Assembly: GCA_021413535.1 (NCBI GenBank)
Contig: JAIOQF010000045.1
Location: 1 to 17,848, forward strand
From: Verrucomicrobiota bacterium
GTDB lineage: Bacteria > Verrucomicrobiota > Verrucomicrobiia > Verrucomicrobiales > Verrucomicrobiaceae
Reading direction: 5' to 3'
DNA: 17,848 nt
Shown one piece after another: positions 1 through 7,688 of this stretch. How positions within the stretch are numbered: the first letter of the stretch is position 1; each line of letters begins with the position of its first letter. The position numbers were made by a program, and so were the translations under genes. The notes beneath the pieces were generated by a model. The model did no database searches and was not told the DNA's origin. It saw nothing but the letters and a program-made list of their open reading frames with translations.

Positions 1-1
1 C

Positions 2-1639
2 GACGGATCGATCACGGTCAGCTTCACTTACACTGCTGTGGATGCCGCAGGCAAGGAATCGTCTCCGGCCACTGTCAACATGCCCTTCACCGCCGTTAGC
101 TTGAGCGGTAATGTTTATAATGATGCCAACGGGCTTATTGACTACATCGTCAACGGCAGCGGCACCAACATTGGCGGCACACTTTACGCCAACCTCGTCA
201 GTGGTGGCAATGTCTCACAAGTCGTCGCCATCCAGAACGACGGCAGCTACAGCTTTAGCACCGTGGTGCCAAACACGAGCTACACTGTCGTCCTCAGCAC
301 CACCCAGGGCACGGTTGGCAATTCCGCTCCCACGGCGGCGCTTCCTTCCGGGTGGGTCAACACCGGGGAAAACCTCGGCTCTGGTGCGGGCAATGATGGA
401 ACCATCAATGGATCTCTCGCCGTCAATGTGGTTATCACCAGCATCTCGAATGCGAACTTCGGCATCGAACGTCCGCCCACCGCGGACGATGTTATTGCCG
501 GCTCGCAAATCAATCCTGGTGGCACGGTAAAACTCGAAGTGCCCGCCCTCAACGGCAGCGATCCGGAAGATGCTTCGTTGACGACCTTTATCATCAAGAC
601 GCTGCCTTCCAACGGCACCTTGTATTACAATGGCAGCGCGGTCACAGCCAACCAGACCATTGCCAGCTTCAACCCCAGCTTGCTCACAGTTGATCCAGCA
701 AATGGAAGTATCACCGTCAGCTTCACCTATTCCGTGGTGGATGCCGCGGGCAAGGAATCGGCGCCAGCCACGGTGACCCTGCCGTTCACGGCTCTCAGCA
801 TCACTGGCAATGTCTATAACGATGCCGACGGCCTGACGGATTTCACCATCAACGGCACGGGCACCAACATCAGCGGCGTGCTTTACGCCAATCTCGTCAG
901 CGGCGGCAATGTCGCCCAGGTTGTTGCTGTGGCCGCCGACGGCAGCTATAGCTTTGGCACCGTAGCACCCTACACAACTTACTCCGTTGTCCTGAGCACC
1001 ACGCAGGGCACGGTTGGCAATCCGGCTCCGACAGCGGCGCTTCCTGCGGGCTGGGTTAATACCGGGGAGTTCGTAGGTGGCAGTGCGGGCGATGATGGAA
1101 CGGCTAATGGCCGCGTCACCGTCAACGTGGTCGCCGTCGATGTGACGAGCGTGAACTTCGGCATCGAGCAACCGCCCACGGCGAACAATGCTTCCGCAGC
1201 CTCGCAGCTTAATCCAGGTGGAACCACCAAGGTCACCGTGCCCACTCTGACGGGCTCCGATCCGGAAGATGCTTCGGTGACCAGCTTCACCATCAAGACG
1301 CTGCCCGCCAGCGGCACGCTCTACTACGACGGATTCGCCGTCACCGCGGGCCAGACCATCACCAGCTATGATTCCACCAAGCTCAGGGTGGATCCTGCCG
1401 ATGGCGCTGTCACGATCAGCTTTACCTATGCTGCGGTTGATGCCGCAGAGCAGGAGTCGGTTCCAGCAACCGTGAGCATGGCCGTTCACGGCCATCGGCA
1501 TCAGCGGCAATGTCTTCGACGATGCCAACGGTCTGACGGACTCCACCGTCAACGGCAGTGGCACCAATATCAGCGGCACGCTCTATGCCAACCTTATCAG
1601 CGGCGGCAACGTCGCCCAGGTCGTCGCCGTGGCCGCTAA
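2..1639 (+). CDS. Large secreted repeat protein, upstream fragment (5' end outside window, frameshifted)
   Basis: The reading frame is open from the first bases of the window, so the start lies upstream. The product is built from a 233-residue unit with two parts. The first is an SdrD/Cna-B-like beta domain (motifs SGNVYNDANGL, VVLSTTQGTVG, GWVNTGE, NFGIE). The second is an Ig/cadherin-like beta domain (PGGT, GSDPEDAS, TLPSNGTLYY, VDPANGSITVSFTY). This architecture is known from surface or secreted adhesin-like proteins of Bacteroidetes and Verrucomicrobia. The frame is correct only up to about 1480. One extra G at 1480/1481 shifts it, and the last ~50 residues before the stop at 1639 are out-of-frame, rich in R, Q and H. 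The true continuation is the next entry. Role as an extracellular structural or adhesive protein is inference. Confidence 0.8.
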   Translation, partial: DGSITVSFTYTAVDAAGKESSPATVNMPFTAVSLSGNVYNDANGLIDYIVNGSGTNIGGTLYANLVSGGNVSQVVAIQNDGSYSFSTVVPNTSYTVVLSTTQGTVGNSAPTAALPSGWVNTGENLGSGAGNDGTINGSLAVNVVITSISNANFGIERPPTADDVIAGSQINPGGTVKLEVPALNGSDPEDASLTTFIIKTLPSNGTLYYNGSAVTANQTIASFNPSLLTVDPANGSITVSFTYSVVDAAGKESAPATVTLPFTALSITGNVYNDADGLTDFTINGTGTNISGVLYANLVSGGNVAQVVAVAADGSYSFGTVAPYTTYSVVLSTTQGTVGNPAPTAALPAGWVNTGEFVGGSAGDDGTANGRVTVNVVAVDVTSVNFGIEQPPTANNASAASQLNPGGTTKVTVPTLTGSDPEDASVTSFTIKTLPASGTLYYDGFAVTAGQTITSYDSTKLRVDPADGAVTISFTYAAVDAAEQESVPATVSMAVHGHRHQRQCLRRCQRSDGLHRQRQWHQYQRHALCQPYQRRQRRPGRRRGR

Positions 1640-2188
1640 CGGCAGCTATAACTTCGGCACCGTGGCTCCGAACACAAGTTACTCGGTTGTCTTGAGCACC
1701 ACACAAGGCACCGTCGGCAGCGCCGCACCCGCTGCTGCGCTTCCATCCAGCTGGGTCAACACCGGAGAAAATATCGGCACGGGCGCGGGTGATGATGGAA
1801 GCATCAATGGTTCGCTCGCTGTCAGCGTCGTCATCAGCGGTGTCGCCAATGCCAACTTCGGCATCGAGCAGAAACCCACCGCCTTTGATATTAACGCCGG
1901 AGCGCAGTTAAATCCCGGCGGCTCGATCACTGTTGAGGTGCCCACGTTGACCGGCACCGATCCCGAGGATAGTTCCGTGACCAGCTTCATCATCAAGACT
2001 CTTCCGAGCAACGGCACATTATATTACGATGGCGTTGCCGTCACCGCTGGCCAGACCATCACCAGCTATGATTCCACCAAGCTTACCGTGGATCCTGCCG
2101 ATGGTGTCATCACGGTCTCGTTTACCTACGCAGCAGTGGATCTCGCCGGCAAGGAATCACCGGCAAAAACAGTCACGATGCCCTTCAC
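107..2188 (+). repeat. Three tandem 699-bp coding repeats
   Basis: The SGN(V)-coding start recurs at 107, 806 and 1506. Spacings are 699 and 700 bp; the extra base in the second interval is the frameshift at 1480/1481. Bases 2-106 are the tail of a further upstream unit. Units are similar but not identical in DNA, so they are older than a recent copy-number slip, yet close enough to recombine. Confidence 0.9.
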
Positions 2189-3413
2189 GGATCCGCTGGC
2201 TCATCCGATCGGCAGTTGCTACAACAGCCTCCAGCAAATGGCCTTTGCCCTGGATCCAACCACCGCCATCCTTCCCACCGGCGATCCCTTCCAAGTGGTC
2301 AAGGTGGCCGACCTTAGCAAACCGAGCGGTTATCGCGTCGATGCCAAGGTGCGCGAATTGCCCGGATCTGCCGACATCATCTTCACGGTGGAATATATTG
2401 CCAGCCTCGCCAGCAGTGGAGCCAATGGTGCCGGGTGGAGCAGTCTCGCCACACCGCCCACCTCCACCGCCAGCAATGGTGACGGCAGCATCACTGCCAC
2501 TTATCAGGATCTCGAAACTCTCACCGGCCTCAGCTCCGGCCAGGGCTTCGTGCGAATGAAGGTTACCTACGGTGCCGTCAGCACTCGCACGAAAGTTTCC
2601 GGCTGGTCGCGCCGCACTGCGCTGCAAAACATCTGCCAGACTGTAAGCATGCCTTACATCTCTTACGATTTATTCTGCGGCAAGGTGGACTCCGCCACCG
2701 GAGCCAGCATCAACCTGACCACCCCGGTCGGCTCGGGCGACCTCAAAGCTGCCATGCTGGCCACCGGCAAATCCTATTGCCTCGAAGTCACCGGCGGCAG
2801 CTATGCCGGCCAGCGCTTCGCTGTCGATATCAGCGCTTCCACGGCTACCACGCTGGCTTTGGATGCGACCAGCCCGCTCAACACTACCTCGCCCATCCCG
2901 GCTCTGGCCCCAGGCGATTACGTCAAACTTCATCCCTTCTGGACACTCGATGAATTGTTCGACAAGAATGCGTTCAGCGGATCCAACGACCCGCTCACCG
3001 CCGACAGGGTGACGTTCTACGACAACCCTACTCAGACCTTCAAGGTCTATTGGCTGCTGGATTTCAGTTCCATCCGCCAGTGGGTGGCCGAAGGCGACGC
3101 CACGCTGACTGACGCTGGCGGTCGTCTCATGGATCCGGCGGAAGGCTGTTTCCTCACAGCCCGAAGCGCCGATACATCACAGATTTTCATCGGCTTCGTG
3201 CGCGACTTCCCCTTCGCCTCGCCGCTTAAGTCTGGCTTCAATCTCATCGGCGGCGGTTGGCCCATGGATCAGAGCTCTGTGAGTCGCGGTATGACTACCG
3301 CTCTCGGTTTCACCGGCAACGGCAACCCCGCCCTGGCCGACAAAGTTCAGATCTGGAAAACCGATGTCACCGGCCTCACCAGCGATGGCTACAGTCCCTA
3401 TTACCTGCTGTAA
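1629..3413 (+). CDS. Large secreted repeat protein, downstream fragment with TIGR02597-like C-terminus
   Basis: This is the continuation of the preceding gene after the frameshift. Homology to the repeat unit starts at 1482 (PFTAIGISGNVFDDANGL); 1629 is only the first in-frame ATG. It completes the third repeat to about 2188. A non-repeated C-terminal part of about 400 residues follows. The last ~250 residues (from about 2650) have the pattern I recall for TIGR02597, a family seen mainly in Verrucomicrobia: a Y-F-G-K start, a GSYAGQRFAVD stretch, GDYVKLHPFWTLDELF, a phrase about line-breaking glycine and proline, and a closing GFNLIGGGWPM. That assignment is from memory and tentative. No PEP-CTERM, LPXTG or membrane anchor is visible at the end (SPYYLL, tandem stops). 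Together the two fragments look like one gene broken by a single base, either truly or by assembly error. Confidence 0.75.
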   Translation: MAANGSYNFGTVAPNTSYSVVLSTTQGTVGSAAPAAALPSSWVNTGENIGTGAGDDGSINGSLAVSVVISGVANANFGIEQKPTAFDINAGAQLNPGGSITVEVPTLTGTDPEDSSVTSFIIKTLPSNGTLYYDGVAVTAGQTITSYDSTKLTVDPADGVITVSFTYAAVDLAGKESPAKTVTMPFTDPLAHPIGSCYNSLQQMAFALDPTTAILPTGDPFQVVKVADLSKPSGYRVDAKVRELPGSADIIFTVEYIASLASSGANGAGWSSLATPPTSTASNGDGSITATYQDLETLTGLSSGQGFVRMKVTYGAVSTRTKVSGWSRRTALQNICQTVSMPYISYDLFCGKVDSATGASINLTTPVGSGDLKAAMLATGKSYCLEVTGGSYAGQRFAVDISASTATTLALDATSPLNTTSPIPALAPGDYVKLHPFWTLDELFDKNAFSGSNDPLTADRVTFYDNPTQTFKVYWLLDFSSIRQWVAEGDATLTDAGGRLMDPAEGCFLTARSADTSQIFIGFVRDFPFASPLKSGFNLIGGGWPMDQSSVSRGMTTALGFTGNGNPALADKVQIWKTDVTGLTSDGYSPYYLL

Positions 3414-3563
3414 TAATTGCTTAGGAAAGCCAGACTACTCGATTCTTTAAAATATAATTTGAAATATTTACAAGATATATCATAATATAACGATAATACT
3501 ATATTTAAGACGCTGCGGCTGCCTGTTTCGTGATAAATGCTTCCATCAAAAATACCCTGCGAT

Positions 3564-4316
3564 ATGAAACTCAAGAATATCCTTCCTGCCCTCCTGGCAG
3601 CCTTGATTCTTCAAGCTGTTCCCAGCCGGGCTGATCTCATCACCTGGGGCGGTGGACTCGGAAACGAATTCTATGGCCCCACCGGAAGCAGTCTCGACTC
3701 CAGTTACTGGTTCGAGCTCGGCACCTTCGGCAGCAGCTTTACTCCCACGTCCACGAACTTCAACGACTGGGCGGCCAATTGGCAGGTGTTTGATCGTGCC
3801 ACCACGACTGGGGCCGGAGCCCTTCCTCAGTGGGACCCAGTAATCCCGGTTCTGGCCGGATCAGCCAACAACTTGATGAGCGGCGGCACCAGCAAAGCAC
3901 CTTATCTGACGCTTCTCCCTTCAGATCCCAACTATGTGAACATCGACCTGCTTTATGATTTTAGAGGTCAATCCGCTTACATCTGGGTGTTTAAAGATCG
4001 CAGTTCCATCGATAATGGTGGTTGGGGCCTCTACACCGGCATGACGCCCGGCGCGAATCCGGGCGATCCATCTACTCCTTGGATCTTTCCCATCAGCGTC
4101 AACGCAGATTGTGGCTGCGCGTTGGGAGCGGATTTCAATCTGGCCAACATCACGAGTTCGGTGGTCGGTTCTTTCACCCAGACCACGAACGATGGTTCCA
4201 CTCAAACGATTCTGACTCTGGCCATGGCACCCGAACCCAGCAGCGCCATTCTAATCTTCGCCACTGGCATGGTTCTCCTGCTCCGGAAGCGGAGGTCTTT
4301 CGCCGTGCACCGCTGA
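3564..4316 (+). CDS. PEP-CTERM sorting domain protein (first of a tandem pair)
   Basis: A 250-residue exported protein. The chosen start, MKLKNILPALLAALIL, opens a clear signal peptide with a likely cleavage after SRA (about residue 24). An upstream in-frame ATG at 3537 would add nine residues before the signal and is less likely; neither has a strong ribosome site. The C-terminus has the PEP-CTERM tripartite signal: APEPSS, a hydrophobic stretch (AILIFATGMVLLL) and a basic tail (RKRRS). Such proteins are processed by exosortase and are linked to exopolysaccharide. No exosortase gene lies in the window. The mature part (ITWGGGLGNEFY, FELGTFGSSFTP, ANWQVFDRA) is paralogous to the next gene. 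The AT-rich 3414-3536 stretch probably holds the promoter. Molecular function is unknown. Confidence 0.85.
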   Translation: MKLKNILPALLAALILQAVPSRADLITWGGGLGNEFYGPTGSSLDSSYWFELGTFGSSFTPTSTNFNDWAANWQVFDRATTTGAGALPQWDPVIPVLAGSANNLMSGGTSKAPYLTLLPSDPNYVNIDLLYDFRGQSAYIWVFKDRSSIDNGGWGLYTGMTPGANPGDPSTPWIFPISVNADCGCALGADFNLANITSSVVGSFTQTTNDGSTQTILTLAMAPEPSSAILIFATGMVLLLRKRRSFAVHR

Positions 4317-4360
4317 GTTCGGGTCATTCAGGGCGCAGTGCCTTTTCAGAGGTATTTTTT

Positions 4361-5065
4361 ATGCCACGCCCATTCCAACGTCTGATCGCGCTCGCATCGT
4401 GGCTGGTCGGCACGCTCATCATGATGCCGACTGCGAGAGCCCGCACCATAAATTGGGGAAGCAACGTGGGCAGTGCGCTCTACGACAGTAATGGCATCCT
4501 GCTCGGCAACTCATTCGTCTTTGAGATCGGCTCCTTCGGCAGCTTCATTCCTGACGCCACGAATTTGAATCTCTGGGGTGCGAATTGGAAAATCTTTGAT
4601 CGCGCCCAAGCACCAGCAATAAACGGATGGAACTCTACCTTCGGGTTCGTCACTTCCAGCGCCAACCTCGGGGTGAGCGGCACCTCCAGCGAGTCGCCGC
4701 CGCTCCCCGCGTTCACCTTCGCCCAGGGCGAAGCCGGTTACCTCTGGGCCTTCAACACCAAGACGCTTGCCTCCGGCACCGAGTGGGCGCTCATCACCAA
4801 CAACTCTAGCGACAGCAATCCCGCCAACAATTGGGTCATCCCCGCGCCATCAGATCAGACCAGTCTCCCGCTCGACTGGCGGCTCAGCAACGCCAACGCC
4901 GTGATCTTCGGCGGCCTCAACAACGTCGAAGGTGCCGGAGCGTTTGCCGTCACCCCCGGCAGTTTCAATCTGCAAACCCACAGCGCAGTCCCCGAGCCTG
5001 GTTCTGCATGGCTCGTGATAATCACTGGCTTGAGTTTTTTCATCGGCCGTCGTCGTCGGCGATAA
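4361..5065 (+). CDS. PEP-CTERM sorting domain protein (second of a tandem pair)
   Basis: A 234-residue paralogue of the preceding gene, 44 bp downstream on the same strand. The start at 4361 has an AGAGG ribosome site 8 bases upstream and opens a signal peptide ending near PTARA. The mature part repeats the same pattern: INWGSNVGSALY, FEIGSFGSFIPDATN, GANWKIFDRA. The C-terminus is a typical PEP-CTERM: VPEPGSA, a hydrophobic helix (WLVIITGLSFFIG) and a terminal run of five arginines. The pair probably arose by tandem duplication and may be co-transcribed. Export and exosortase processing follow from the family; the actual function is not known. Confidence 0.87.
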   Translation: MPRPFQRLIALASWLVGTLIMMPTARARTINWGSNVGSALYDSNGILLGNSFVFEIGSFGSFIPDATNLNLWGANWKIFDRAQAPAINGWNSTFGFVTSSANLGVSGTSSESPPLPAFTFAQGEAGYLWAFNTKTLASGTEWALITNNSSDSNPANNWVIPAPSDQTSLPLDWRLSNANAVIFGGLNNVEGAGAFAVTPGSFNLQTHSAVPEPGSAWLVIITGLSFFIGRRRRR

Positions 5066-5066
5066 C

Positions 5067-5227
5067 TAGAGCAGTTTAAATAATTTCATGGTCGCTTTCT
5101 GCGACGTTTCATCCGGTTCGTTGTGCGCGCTTTAGCGCGTTCACCACGACGAAGTCCCCGATGCGCTGAAGCGCGCACAACGAACGAAGCGGGGGATTCA
5201 GGCTACACTATTACTTAAAAAGCTCTA
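5067..5227 (+). repeat. MITE-like palindromic element with terminal inverted repeats
   Basis: The 17-base ends at 5067-5083 (TAGAGCAGTTTAAATAA) and 5211-5227 are inverted repeats with 14 of 17 matches. Inside is a longer palindrome: 5116-5138 and 5163-5185 pair at 22 of 23 positions around a 24-base loop. There is no coding capacity. It could be a non-autonomous mobile element, a REP-like repeat, or a terminator region for the PEP-CTERM pair. The inverted repeats are seen directly; the class is inference. Confidence 0.6.
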
Positions 5228-5304
5228 ATGATCGCAGAAGTTCATTCTGTAGCCATGCAAAGCAGCTCGTGGGATTCATCGTGAGCACCCTCAAGTTATT
5301 AGAG

Positions 5305-5402
5305 TAGAGCATTTTAATTTAAAGTGCAGCCAACGCTGTTTTGTCCCGTCGCGTAGTGACGGCTACCATCCATTGTTGCTCTGCGACAACAGCGCGTTGG
5401 AC
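5305..5402 (+). repeat. Imperfect inverted repeat with a further copy of the TAGAGC end
   Basis: TAGAGCATTTTAATTTAA at 5305 resembles the end of the element at 5067-5227. It is followed by an imperfect palindrome: CCAACG-CTGTTTTGTC (from about 5330) against GACAACAGCGCGTTGG (to about 5400), with a small inner hairpin CCGTC/GACGG. It may be a second, decayed member of the same repeat family. No convincing gene is seen in 5228-5594. Confidence 0.4.
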
Positions 5403-5594
5403 ATCATTGCATGGAATACGCAATCTTGGAGGAATCCAGCGTCACGCTTTGTTAAGTATTTGCACACTGGCCTCAGTTCCGCCGATGTAGCTCTCCGCAG
5501 ACTTCATCGAGTAATGCATCTTGCGCAAAACGCCGCGAAACTCCTCCTCCAGCATCCCAGGTTTCGCCCCGTCCGAATGTGGGTTTGCACTCAA

Positions 5595-5696
5595 ATAGGC
5601 ATGATAGTTTACATTTTTGTGTGTTTAGCAAGCTATTCGCGTGATAGCCTACACTTCGCGGGAAAATCTTGCAAAACACACAAAAATGTCGCCTAT
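5595..5696 (+). repeat. Long two-step inverted repeat upstream of the cassette genes
   Basis: Bases 5611-5632 (ACATTTTTGTGTGTTTAGCA...) pair with 5668-5689 at 21 of 22 positions around a 35-base loop. An outer six-base arm, ATAGGC at 5595-5600, pairs with GCCTAT at 5691-5696. A 21-base motif starting TCGCGT at 5637 recurs at 5704 with 16 of 21 matches. It lies 66 bases before the first cassette gene. Its R/L box layout does not fit an attC site. It could be an mRNA leader structure, a recombination site, or a repeat element. Confidence 0.6.
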
Positions 5697-5761
5697 AAAG
5701 CACTCGCGTAACAACCGACACTTTTGTTAATGATTCAACTGTTCGCCCAAAAATCGCATCC

Positions 5762-6406
5762 GTGCCAATAGCAACGAAATCACTGACTGAAGCTGTGGCT
5801 GGAGAGCTTGGGTGGCTTGAAGACCTTGGATTCCGCTACCTTCGCTCCAACCAGCAGTTCCGACGGGACGATTCTGGCGGATGCTCTTACATCACGCTGA
5901 ACTCGGTTACTCATAACCGCGTAGATTATCACTTGGCGTTTTACCTCGGTGTTCGGAGCGATACGCTCGAGTCCATCATTAGACGGATTCGTGGTGACTC
6001 GTCTGGACTCACTCACGACGACCGCTCGATTCACCACTACAGTGTCAACACTGGCCCGACGAATCATGGTTGGCGACAGCCGCTGGTTGGCACTTGGACT
6101 CTGAGGGACTTGTCGGAGTTCAGTTCGATTACTGCGCCCATGCAGGCTTACGTCCGAGGGGTGGCGTTGCCCTTCCTCGACCAGAACCAGTCTCCTGAGT
6201 CCATCCGCACCTACTTGATGGACTTTCCCAGTCACACTCAGAGTCGTTTTCCGTGGAGGCAGATTCTCGGAGCAGACGTTTTGGCTGGAGACCAGTCACG
6301 ACTTGATGCAGACTTCGAGGCATTATCCAGCCGCTATGCCAGATTCATCCCGGAGCTTCGTTCCGACTTCGAGAGCTTTTACCATGGAGCCCGCAGCCAC
6401 ACATAA
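5762..6406 (+). CDS. Hypothetical integron cassette protein 1
   Basis: A 214-residue soluble protein with no signal peptide or membrane helix. The GTG start at 5762 is the best visible; there is no clear ribosome site, which is common for cassette genes. The N-terminal region (ELGWLEDLGFRYLRSNQQF, then a SYITLNSV strand) loosely recalls DUF4304-type proteins, where a helix and a 'GF' turn lead into a beta sheet, but I would not name it on that. The attC site at 6413 begins 6 bases after the stop, so this gene sits in an integron cassette. The cassette's upstream boundary is not visible: no attC or attI could be recognised in 5697-5761. Function unknown. Confidence 0.75.
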   Translation: MPIATKSLTEAVAGELGWLEDLGFRYLRSNQQFRRDDSGGCSYITLNSVTHNRVDYHLAFYLGVRSDTLESIIRRIRGDSSGLTHDDRSIHHYSVNTGPTNHGWRQPLVGTWTLRDLSEFSSITAPMQAYVRGVALPFLDQNQSPESIRTYLMDFPSHTQSRFPWRQILGADVLAGDQSRLDADFEALSSRYARFIPELRSDFESFYHGARSHT

Positions 6407-6412
6407 CCCCAA

Positions 6413-6505
6413 GGCGAACAAAACGGATGCAGGCAACGGCTCGAATGGCATCTGTCGTGTCATCGACGCCTCCCGCTCGCCGTCGCCTGATCCGAAGCGT
6501 TAGCC
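6413..6505 (+). other. Integron attC recombination site 1
   Basis: R'' is GGCGAAC at 6413-6419 and R' is GTTAGCC at 6499-6505; they are complementary at 6 of 7 positions. L'' at 6424-6440 (CGGATGCAGGCAACGGC) and L' at 6479-6494 (GCCGTCGCCTGATCCG) pair at 15 of 16 positions once one unpaired G is left out. The 93-base length, the R-L spacing, and the extrahelical base are the hallmarks of attC. It directly follows a stop codon. Integrase would cut between the G and TT of R'. Confidence 0.85.
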
Positions 6506-6516
6506 GAACATCCGCC

Positions 6517-7002
6517 GTGCCACCCAAAACGATCACTCACCCTCTGTTGGGCGCGATCACGACCCAATGTGCCAAGCACGAGGTTTGGACCACAGCTCCA
6601 GTGCGGATCGGGGCATTTGATTGTTTGGTCCCAATCACCGCATGGACGAAGGGCGAGGAGCCTACGCCTCAGCAGATCGCAGCGATGGTGTCGATGCACG
6701 GAGCTACCCAAGAGTTCAAGGAGTCGGTCGAAGGCTACATACGTGATACGTATATGGAATATGATCGCCCTGCATACCGCAAGACGATTGGTGATCCACG
6801 GTTCAAACACAATCTGAGCGAGCTGGATTTGCCGGAGATCAAAGAGCCGTCTGAAATCTGGAGAATCATTGGCAGGATGCTCTCTGTCGATGTTGATGAG
6901 CAGGCCAACTTCTCCCTCTCGTTCACCACGACGTTTGATGTCGAGCATAATTTTGTGTTGCGATTCGAGAATGGTGAACTTTTGGACGTGGTGATGGAGT
7001 GA
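6517..7002 (+). CDS. Hypothetical integron cassette protein 2 (possible DUF6985/immunity-like)
   Basis: A 161-residue protein from GTG 6517, twelve bases after attC site 1. An earlier in-frame ATG (6427) lies inside the attC and is rejected. The sequence starts PPKTITHPLLGAITTQ. It has a central acidic, helical stretch and ends with beta strands (SFTTTFDVEHNFVLRFENGELLDVVME). The DxEHxFxxRFxNGxL pattern resembles the end of DUF6985-type proteins, which often act as immunity proteins; this is a weak recollection. Its own attC is the one at 8055-8160, now separated from it by an IS30-family insertion at 7037-8046. Confidence 0.7.
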   Translation: MPPKTITHPLLGAITTQCAKHEVWTTAPVRIGAFDCLVPITAWTKGEEPTPQQIAAMVSMHGATQEFKESVEGYIRDTYMEYDRPAYRKTIGDPRFKHNLSELDLPEIKEPSEIWRIIGRMLSVDVDEQANFSLSFTTTFDVEHNFVLRFENGELLDVVME

Positions 7003-7028
7003 GTTAGTGTTTGTCGTCAGGACCACGA

Positions 7029-7056
7029 CGAATACTTTCAACTTTGAAGTGCGACA
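7029..7056 (+). repeat. Left end of the IS element; 28-bp sequence also present at 8663
   Basis: The stretch ending TTGAAGTGCGACA at 7056 is identical at 27 of 28 positions to 8663-8690. The inner 20 bases (7037-7056) are the left inverted repeat of the IS30 element; the outer eight (CGAATACT) lie beyond the part that matches the right inverted repeat. Confidence 0.8.
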
Positions 7057-7688
7057 ACCGGGCGTGAGTAATAGACCTCGTTTGGGGTCCGGTATCCGAG
7101 ACGCTTGCGCGGACGGTTGTTGAGGATGGCGGCGAGGCGGTTGCACTGTGATTGAGTAAGTCCTGCCAGGTCCGTGCCTTTGGGCAGATACTGTCTGAGC
7201 AGACCATTGGTGTTCTCGTTGCTGCCGCGCTCCCATGCATGGTGGGGTGTGGCAAAGTAAAAGTCGATCTTCAGGGCAGCCTCGATCTTCTCGTAGTCGT
7301 GGAACTCGCAGCCGTTGTCCGCCGTGATGGTCCGGATCGGATGCGCTTCGTGGCCGAGCAGGGAGATGGTCCGGCGCGTGGTGAGTTCCTTGGTCGCGCG
7401 CCGCAGGGCGCCGATGCGCACCAGGCCCGTGCGCCGTTCCACTACAGTGAGCACGCACGCGGTGCTCTTGCCATGCACGGTGTCGATCTCCCAGTGGCCG
7501 ATGCGCTTCCTGGTCTCGACTGACGCTGGGCGGCTGCCGATCATCTTCTTGCCTGCCAGACGGCCCCGGCTGTCGTAGCGGCCGTAGCGTTTCCTGCGCT
7601 GCTTGCGCGCTCCGCGCAGATAGATCCAGAGCCCGCCCCCGGCTGCCTTGTCCTTCCAGATCCAGCGGTAGATGGTTTCATGACTCAC
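7038..7688 (-). pseudogene. IS30 transposase, C-terminal (catalytic) fragment
   Basis: This frame opens with a GTG-coded SHETIYRWIW and holds the DDE integrase core of IS30 transposases. The first Asp is in GHWEIDTVHGK and the second in TITADNGCEF. The Glu is in ERGSNENTNG, exactly 33 residues after the second Asp, as in the DD(33)E signature. The family C-terminal motif NNRPRKRLGYRTPNE follows. The catalytic core is therefore intact; only the link to the DNA-binding N-terminus is broken. The stop lies at the left inverted repeat. Fusion to the other fragment would give about 320 residues, normal for the family. Confidence 0.88.

Noticed and set aside
215..1579. Long minus-strand open frame opposite the repeat gene
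   Set aside because: Antisense shadow of a repetitive GC-rich gene; product is rich in R, G and H with no domain pattern.
5331..5402. Possible third attC site (GTTGGAC fits GTTRRRY)
   Set aside because: The partner box AGCCAAC matches only 5 of 7, there is no R-L spacer, and pairing is nearly continuous, so it is a plain imperfect palindrome.
5595..5696. CRISPR-like or tRNA-like reading of the palindrome before the cassettes
   Set aside because: There is a single unit with no spacers, and the fold has no cloverleaf or CCA end.
5373..5711. A 112-codon open frame on the plus strand (and an 82-codon one on the minus strand, 5473-5721) in the gap before the cassette genes
   Set aside because: Both run through inverted repeats and their products look like random translation. 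I see no ribosome site and no family pattern.
6427..6516. Longer N-terminus for cassette gene 2 starting at 6427
   Set aside because: It would translate attC site 1; cassette genes start after the attC.
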